NCBI GenBank assembly: GCA_017648235.1
Contig: JAGCIZ010000278.1
Coordinates: forward strand, 1 to 10,615
Length of the DNA: 10,615 nt
Reading direction: 5' to 3'
Source of the DNA: Paludibacteraceae bacterium
GTDB taxonomy: Bacteria; Bacteroidota; Bacteroidia; Bacteroidales; Paludibacteraceae
In this document: piece after piece, positions 6,324 through 10,615 of the stretch
Numbering within the stretch: the stretch's first letter is position 1
Layout: the number at the start of each line of letters is the position of its first letter
The notes under the pieces: generated by a model
The model's input: the letters and a program-made list of their open reading frames with translations, nothing else
What the model was told of the DNA's origin: nothing
Databases searched by the model: none
Made by a program: the position numbers and the translations under genes

Positions 6324-7094
6324 ATGGGAAAAATTATTGCAATTGCAAATCAGAAAGGAGGAGTTGGGAAGACTACAACAGCTATAAATCTTTCGGCTTC
6401 ACTAGCAAATTTGGGTAAAAAAGTACTTTTGGTTGATGCTGACCCTCAAGCCAATGCTTCGACAGGATTAGGAGTTGAAGTGAAGGATTTAGAAAATACT
6501 GTTTATGAGTGTTTATTGGGAGAAAGTACTGCAGAGGCGGCAATAGTTCAAACTTCTATCAAAAATCTTTCGTTGTTGCCTTCTCATATCGATTTGGTTG
6601 GTGCCGAAATTGAGATGGCAAAACTTGAAAACAGAAATACAAAGCTTTTGGATGTTCTTAAACCAATAAGAGATAACTACGATTACATTTTGATTGACTG
6701 TTTGCCTTCTTTGGGTTTGATTGCGTTGAATTCGCTTACAGCTGCCGATTCGGTAATTATTCCTGTTCAGTGTGAATATTTTGCACTTGATGGTTTGAGT
6801 AAATTGTTGAATACAATTAAGTTAGTTAAAAATAATTTGAACCCAGAACTTAAAATTGAGGGATTTTTGTTGACAATGTACGATACTCGTTTGCGTTATG
6901 CCAATGAAGTGGCTAATGAGGTTCGTAAGCATTTTGAATCAATGTTGTTTAAGACTGCAATTTATCGAAATGTGAAATTGAGTGAAGCAACTGGTTATGG
7001 AAAAGCTGCGATTGAGTATGATTATGCTTCTCGCGGAGCACAAAATTATTTGGTTTTGGCAAAGGAATTATTGGAAAAGAATAAGAAAAAATAG
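6324..7094 (+). CDS. parA: Chromosome-partitioning ATPase ParA (Soj)
   Basis: A Walker-type ATPase that binds DNA as an ATP dimer and positions ParB-parS complexes for origin segregation. At 256 residues it is the small chromosomal (Soj) type with no N-terminal HTH. The deviant Walker A is KGGVGKTT (11-18), with the signature lysine K11 and the catalytic K16. VDADPQAN (37-44) is the A' motif and ILIDCLPSLG (122-131) the Walker B, with D125. Leu at 127 replaces the residue that is usually Pro in IDCPPSLG, a small variation. VQCEYFALDGLSKL (148-161) is also typical. It opens the second cluster, 9 bases before parB. Confidence 0.97.
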   Translation: MGKIIAIANQKGGVGKTTTAINLSASLANLGKKVLLVDADPQANASTGLGVEVKDLENTVYECLLGESTAEAAIVQTSIKNLSLLPSHIDLVGAEIEMAKLENRNTKLLDVLKPIRDNYDYILIDCLPSLGLIALNSLTAADSVIIPVQCEYFALDGLSKLLNTIKLVKNNLNPELKIEGFLLTMYDTRLRYANEVANEVRKHFESMLFKTAIYRNVKLSEATGYGKAAIEYDYASRGAQNYLVLAKELLEKNKKK

Positions 7095-7103
7095 AATTTT
7101 TAT

Positions 7104-7961
7104 ATGGCAAAAAGAGAGAGTGTTTTAGGTCGTGGTTTGGAAGAACTTCTTGGGCAAAATAGTACAGTTGTAACAAGCGGATCTTCTTCTATTAGCGAGA
7201 TTGATATTGAGAAGATTTTTCCTAATCCTAATCAGCCTCGTACGGTTTTTGATGAGGAAGCACTTCAAGAACTTACGGATTCAATCAAGTCGATAGGTTT
7301 GATAACGCCCATTACGCTTAAGAAAAACGATGACGGAACTTATCAGATTATTGCCGGAGAAAGACGATATAGAGCATCTAAATTGGCAGGACTAAAGAAA
7401 ATTCCTGCTTACGTCAAAACATCTAAGGATGAAAACGTTCTGATAATGGCGTTGATAGAAAATATTCAACGTGAAAATTTGAATGCGATAGAAATAGCTT
7501 TGACTTACCAAAAGTTGATTGAGCAGTCGGGAATGACTCAAGAGGCTTTGAGTGAGAGCGTAGGAAAAAAACGAGCAACAATTGCGAATTACTTGCGTTT
7601 GTTGCGTTTGCCTGCCGAAATTCAAGTAGGACTTACCGAGAAGAAAATTGACATGGGGCATTCAAGAGCATTGTTGGCACTTGACGATGCGCAGAAACAA
7701 CTATCGGTTTATAAAGACATTCTCAAAAATGCATATTCGGTAAGAAAAACCGAAGAGATTGTTAGAAATCTTAATCAAGAACAAACAGAAAAAAAGAAAG
7801 AACAATTAAGTGAAAAGTATCTTCCTTATCAGCGAATGTTCAAGGATTTGTTTGGAAAAAAAGTAACATTCAGTTGCGATGCTAGTGGAAAAGGAAAAGT
7901 TTCAATCTCGTTTTCCAACGAGGACGAGTTAAATAATTTACTGCGTCAACTTCAGAATTAA
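7104..7961 (+). CDS. parB: Chromosome-partitioning protein ParB (CTP-dependent DNA clamp)
   Basis: Binds parS, then switches with CTP to a sliding clamp that spreads around the origin and stimulates ParA. LGRGLEELLG (8-17) is the N-terminal ParA-contact motif. NQPRTVF (43-49), GERRYR (85-90) and ENIQRENLN (119-127) form the CTP pocket and C-motifs. The HTH region follows (MTQEALSESVGKKRATIANYLRLLRLP split at 144-170), and GHSRALLAL (185-193) is the usual next helix. The C-terminal 40 residues (FGKKVTFSCDASGKGKVSISF and the end helix) form the dimerisation domain. Length of 285 residues is normal. No perfect parS was seen in the window; the nearest match is the degenerate site at 2105-2118. 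Confidence 0.97.
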   Translation: MAKRESVLGRGLEELLGQNSTVVTSGSSSISEIDIEKIFPNPNQPRTVFDEEALQELTDSIKSIGLITPITLKKNDDGTYQIIAGERRYRASKLAGLKKIPAYVKTSKDENVLIMALIENIQRENLNAIEIALTYQKLIEQSGMTQEALSESVGKKRATIANYLRLLRLPAEIQVGLTEKKIDMGHSRALLALDDAQKQLSVYKDILKNAYSVRKTEEIVRNLNQEQTEKKKEQLSEKYLPYQRMFKDLFGKKVTFSCDASGKGKVSISFSNEDELNNLLRQLQN

Positions 7962-7974
7962 TAGCAAGAGAAAA

Positions 7975-8691
7975 ATGAGGTTTCGGTTGTGTTTGGTATG
8001 TTTAATGCAAGTTTTGTTCGCTTTGACTTCTATGGCTCAAAGCGAATTTGCTGATACGACGAAACTTCAGAACGAGGATTTTTCTTTTTTTGAAGAAAAC
8101 GATTCGCTTCGAGTGTTAGCTGTGGATTCTGTTGCTTATGAGGTTTATTCGGAAGAAAAAATAGCACAAGAGGATGAATTTCAGAAGAAAAGGAATTTCA
8201 AGCCAAATCCATCAAGAAGTGTTTGGTTGGCTGCGGTTTGTCCGGGTTTAGGGCAGATTTACAATAGAAAGTTTTGGAAGTTGCCTATAGTTTATGGTGG
8301 TGTGGCTGGTTGTATTTATGCAATTACTTGGAATGGAAGATATTATAAAGATTATATAACTGCCTATAAAGATATTGCAGATACAGATCCTAATACAAAC
8401 AGCCATTTGCAAGTGCTTCCTTATAGTGTGGATCCGAATTCGGCTTGGGCGAAGGATTTTTTGAATCAGAAGCAGAATTATTATCGTAAATATCGAGATT
8501 TGAGTATTATTATTTCTGTAGCAGTTTATGCGCTTTCTATTGTGGATGCGTTTGTTGATGCTCAGTTGAGTAATTTTGATGTTAGTCCCGATTTGTCAAT
8601 GAGAGTTGCTCCTACGTTGATAGAGATGGATGAAAATACACAAGTTTTGAGAAATACAGCATTGGGAATGCAACTTAATATTACGTTTTAA
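7975..8691 (+). CDS. DUF5683 membrane protein, function unknown
   Basis: A 238-residue envelope protein. Residues 1-21 look like a signal peptide (basic start, hydrophobic core, SMAQ). A polar, acidic stretch follows (22-72). SRSVWLAAVCPGLGQIYNRK and the following FWKLPIVYGGVAGCIYAITWN (80-120) hold the DUF5683 core: the PGLGQIYN-type loop between hydrophobic helices, as in small integral membrane families. A further hydrophobic segment is DLSIIISVAVYALSIVDAFVDAQL (split at 175-198). The C-terminal end (SMRVAPTLIEMDE ... GMQLNITF) could form beta strands. The gene sits 13 bases after parB and 22 before the transglycosylase. From memory, Bacteroidales often keep parA-parB-DUF5683-transglycosylase in this order, suggesting an envelope role coordinated with segregation, but no biochemical function can be stated. 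Confidence 0.88.
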   Translation: MRFRLCLVCLMQVLFALTSMAQSEFADTTKLQNEDFSFFEENDSLRVLAVDSVAYEVYSEEKIAQEDEFQKKRNFKPNPSRSVWLAAVCPGLGQIYNRKFWKLPIVYGGVAGCIYAITWNGRYYKDYITAYKDIADTDPNTNSHLQVLPYSVDPNSAWAKDFLNQKQNYYRKYRDLSIIISVAVYALSIVDAFVDAQLSNFDVSPDLSMRVAPTLIEMDENTQVLRNTALGMQLNITF

Positions 8692-8713
8692 GTTTTTTTG
8701 AAAAAGAAAAGAG

Positions 8714-9949
8714 ATGAAGAAATATATTGTTGTAGGTATTGTCTTTTTATTGTTGGTAAATGCACTTTGGGCAGAAAATTATCAGGTGGAAAAATCAAAT
8801 CTTGATTCCGTAGAAACTATTGTTCCTTATGAATTGGAATATAATATGGATTCTGTTTTGAATAATTGGTTGGTTTCCAAAATGTCATTTGGCGATTGTG
8901 TAAAAGGAATGGGAACTATTATTTTCCCCGATAGTGTTTATATAAACTGTTTGCAAAAATTGCCTCACGAAATGGAGATGTCGTTCAATGCTCCAGTGCG
9001 TTCTTCAATTAATTTTTATGCGCAAAAACCGGGACAGGTAGAATATTTGCTTGGAATGGGGCATCAGTATTATTTCCCGATATTTGAAAGTGCGCTTTCG
9101 GCACACAATATTCCACTGGAATTGAAGTATCTTCCAGTTATAGAATCTGCATTGAATGCTAAAGCTATTTCGAGAGTAGGAGCCGCGGGTTTGTGGCAGT
9201 TTATGGTTTGGACAGGAAGGTCTTACAATTTGGAAATAAATAGTTTGGTCGATGAGCGAATGGATCCGCTCAAATCTACTATGGCTGCTGCAAAATATCT
9301 CAAAGATTTATATGGTATTTATAAAGATTGGTTTTTGGTTATTGCCGCTTATAATTGTGGGCCTGGAAATGTAAGTAAAGCTATAAGTCGTTCGGGAGGA
9401 AAGCGGAGTTATTGGGATATTTATCCTTACCTTCCTCGGGAGACACGTGGATATGTGCCTATTTTTATTGCAGCCAATTATATAATGAATTACTATGAGC
9501 AACATAATATTTGTCCGCGTTCTATAAGTTTGCCATTAGCAACTGACACAGTGATGGTAAATACAAGAATGCATCTTAAGCAAATTTCGGAAGTGCTTCA
9601 TGTTCCTATTGAGGAGTTGAGAACTCTTAATCCTCAATATCGTAGGGATTTAATTCCAGGAAATATAAAGCCATATTCTTTGGTTTTGCCTTTTGAACAG
9701 GTTACTCCTTTTATAGAAAATCAAGATTCTATTTTGGCTTACAAGGCTGACGAATTGATTTCTCAACAAGCGGTGGCAAAATTGGCCGAATATGATTATA
9801 GTACTGCAACTTACCATAAAGTGCGTTCTGGGGATACGTTGAGTGGAATTGCAAAGAAATATCATGTGTCAGTAGCAAGTTTAAAGCGTTTGAATAATAT
9901 TAGTGGAACAACCATTCGTATTGGACAGCGACTAAGAGTAAGAATGTAG
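8714..9949 (+). CDS. mltD: Membrane-bound lytic murein transglycosylase, MltD-like, with LysM
   Basis: Cleaves peptidoglycan glycan strands with formation of 1,6-anhydro-MurNAc, in the periplasm. Residues 1-20 are a signal peptide (MKKYIVVGIVFLLLVNALWA) without a lipobox. The SLT domain spans about 120-235: LELKYLPVIESALNAKAISR with catalytic E144, VGAAGLWQFM (155-164), DERMDPLKSTMAAAKYL (180-196) and AAYNCGPGNVSKAI (211-224), the usual family-1 motifs. A degenerate LysM-like repeat lies at about 283-326 (MHLKQISEVLHVPIEELRTL ... SLVLP). A clear LysM closes the protein at 367-409 (HKVRSGDTLSGIAKKYHV ... IRIGQRLRV) and should bind peptidoglycan. Length is 411 residues. Only two bases separate its stop from the MerR start, so the genes are translationally coupled or nearly so. 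Confidence 0.93.
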   Translation: MKKYIVVGIVFLLLVNALWAENYQVEKSNLDSVETIVPYELEYNMDSVLNNWLVSKMSFGDCVKGMGTIIFPDSVYINCLQKLPHEMEMSFNAPVRSSINFYAQKPGQVEYLLGMGHQYYFPIFESALSAHNIPLELKYLPVIESALNAKAISRVGAAGLWQFMVWTGRSYNLEINSLVDERMDPLKSTMAAAKYLKDLYGIYKDWFLVIAAYNCGPGNVSKAISRSGGKRSYWDIYPYLPRETRGYVPIFIAANYIMNYYEQHNICPRSISLPLATDTVMVNTRMHLKQISEVLHVPIEELRTLNPQYRRDLIPGNIKPYSLVLPFEQVTPFIENQDSILAYKADELISQQAVAKLAEYDYSTATYHKVRSGDTLSGIAKKYHVSVASLKRLNNISGTTIRIGQRLRVRM

Positions 9950-9951
9950 GA

Positions 9952-10305
9952 ATGGAAAAGGTGTTTTGGAAAATAGATGAGGTTGCCAAAATAGTAGGAG
10001 AAAATGCTTCTACATTGCGTTTTTGGGAAAAAGAATTTCAGCATTTGAAGCCTCGTACTAATGGAAAAGGTACCCGATTCTATACTCAAAAAAATATCGA
10101 AGAAGTAAAGATAATACAACATCTTTTGCGCGATCAGAAACTTACAATAGAAGGAGCAAAAGAGCGTATACGAAGTAAAAAAAATCAAAGTGAAAAAACT
10201 CAAAAAATAGCGGAAAAACTCAAAGAAATAAGAGAAGAATTGAGCGAATTGAGGAAACAGTTTTATGTAAATTCTTCTGATGAAATTTCAGAGCAAGAGT
10301 TGTGA
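9952..10305 (+). CDS. Small MerR-type HTH transcriptional regulator
   Basis: A 117-residue DNA-binding protein. WKIDEVAKIVGENASTLRFW (6-25) is a MerR winged-helix start: the IDEVAKIVGENASTLRFWEKEF order matches the helix-turn-helix. KGTRFYTQKNIEEVKII (39-55) is the wing and following helix, and HLLRDQKLTIEGAKERI is the third helix. Residues about 83-104 (TQKIAEKLKEIREELSELRK) form a heptad-like coiled coil for dimerisation. There is no effector-binding domain and no Cys pair for metal or redox sensing, so signal sensing is unclear; it may respond through a partner or act constitutively. From memory, similar short MerR proteins occur near envelope genes in Bacteroidetes. The start is 2 bases after the mltD stop with a GTAGGA before it. 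Confidence 0.88.
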   Translation: MEKVFWKIDEVAKIVGENASTLRFWEKEFQHLKPRTNGKGTRFYTQKNIEEVKIIQHLLRDQKLTIEGAKERIRSKKNQSEKTQKIAEKLKEIREELSELRKQFYVNSSDEISEQEL

Positions 10306-10318
10306 AATTTGTCAAGAA

Positions 10319-10615
10319 ATGGAAAAATGGACAACAGAAATAAAACCTAAAAATAGGCTTCTTGAGGTTGACTTTAAGGAGATCTGGAATTATCGTGATC
10401 TTTGTGGTTTGTTTATTAAACGAGATGTTATTACTCAGTATAAACAAACAATTCTAGGTCCGTTGTGGTTTATCATTCAACCACTTTTTACGACAGTGAT
10501 GTATATGGTTGTTTTTGGTGGAATTGCACAAATCTCTACGGATGGATTACCACAACCTTTGTTTTATTTGGCAGGTATTTGTATGTGGCAATATTTTGCA
10601 GATTGTTTGACAAAA
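10319..10615 (+). CDS. ABC-2 type permease for polysaccharide export (3' end outside window)
   Basis: The first 99 codons of an integral membrane permease of the Wzm/RfbA/TagG class, which moves lipid-linked O-antigen or capsule glycan across the inner membrane with an ATPase partner. The amphipathic entry region is EIWNYRDLCGLFIKRDVITQ (21-40), followed by the family hallmark YKQTILGPLWFIIQPL (41-56). Two hydrophobic segments follow: LFTTVMYMVVFGGIA (56-70) and PLFYLAGICMWQYFADCL (80-97). The frame is open to the right edge. I chose the ATG at 10319, 13 bases after the MerR stop. An in-frame ATG at 10280 would add 13 residues (MKFQSKSCEICQE) and overlap MerR by 26 bases. The ATPase gene should lie to the right. 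Confidence 0.88.
   Translation, partial: MEKWTTEIKPKNRLLEVDFKEIWNYRDLCGLFIKRDVITQYKQTILGPLWFIIQPLFTTVMYMVVFGGIAQISTDGLPQPLFYLAGICMWQYFADCLTK

Noticed and set aside
9862..10203. A 113-codon minus-strand frame spanning the mltD-MerR junction
   Set aside because: It is antisense to the LysM and MerR coding regions, both of which carry clear motifs.
10280..10318. Upstream in-frame ATG for the ABC permease
   Set aside because: It would overlap MerR by 26 bases and add a Cys-rich polar stretch not typical of the family; kept only as an alternative.

Overview
The window reads as a stretch of chromosome from a member of the Bacteroidota, most likely the order Bacteroidales. Evidence is the AT-rich coding DNA, A-rich leaders with no strong Shine-Dalgarno sequences, three candidate promoters close to the Bacteroidetes -33/-7 pattern (TTTG ... 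TAnnTTTG), families largely confined to this phylum (DUF4290, DUF4922, DUF5683), a Ser-type sulfatase, and a tRNA gene without an encoded CCA end. Genus cannot be fixed from the sequence.

Layout. Positions 2-136 hold the last 44 codons of an unidentified gene, followed 14 bases later by a secreted Ser-type sulfatase (151-1665). A convergent minus-strand gene encodes a fluoride channel of the CrcB/FluC family (1679-2041). Positions 2042-2402 form the only sizeable non-protein region. It holds a minus-strand tRNA-Ser(UGA) with its own promoter and intrinsic terminator, two palindromes (one resembles a degenerate ParB site, parS), and a promoter facing right.

From 2403 to the right edge every gene is on the plus strand, in two tight clusters. 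Cluster one (2403-6217) is tsaB, DUF4290, an acyl-ACP thioesterase, purU and a DUF4922 protein that carries a GalT/Ap4A-phosphorylase-type HxHxQ site. After a 106-base gap with a candidate promoter and an inverted repeat, cluster two (6324-10615+) runs parA, parB, a DUF5683 membrane protein, a lytic transglycosylase with LysM (MltD-like), a small MerR-type regulator, and the start of an ABC-2 polysaccharide-export permease that leaves the window.

How they work together. Cluster one is mostly housekeeping: tRNA t6A modification, fatty acid release from ACP, and formate release from formyl-THF for purine synthesis. Cluster two joins chromosome segregation (ParA/ParB) to envelope genes (DUF5683, MltD, and possibly glycan export), so co-expression of segregation and wall remodelling is plausible. 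I see no mobile element, CRISPR array, phage gene or defence system, and no clearly new multi-gene system. The least explained items are the DUF4922 enzyme, DUF4290, DUF5683, the small MerR protein and the two palindromes near crcB.
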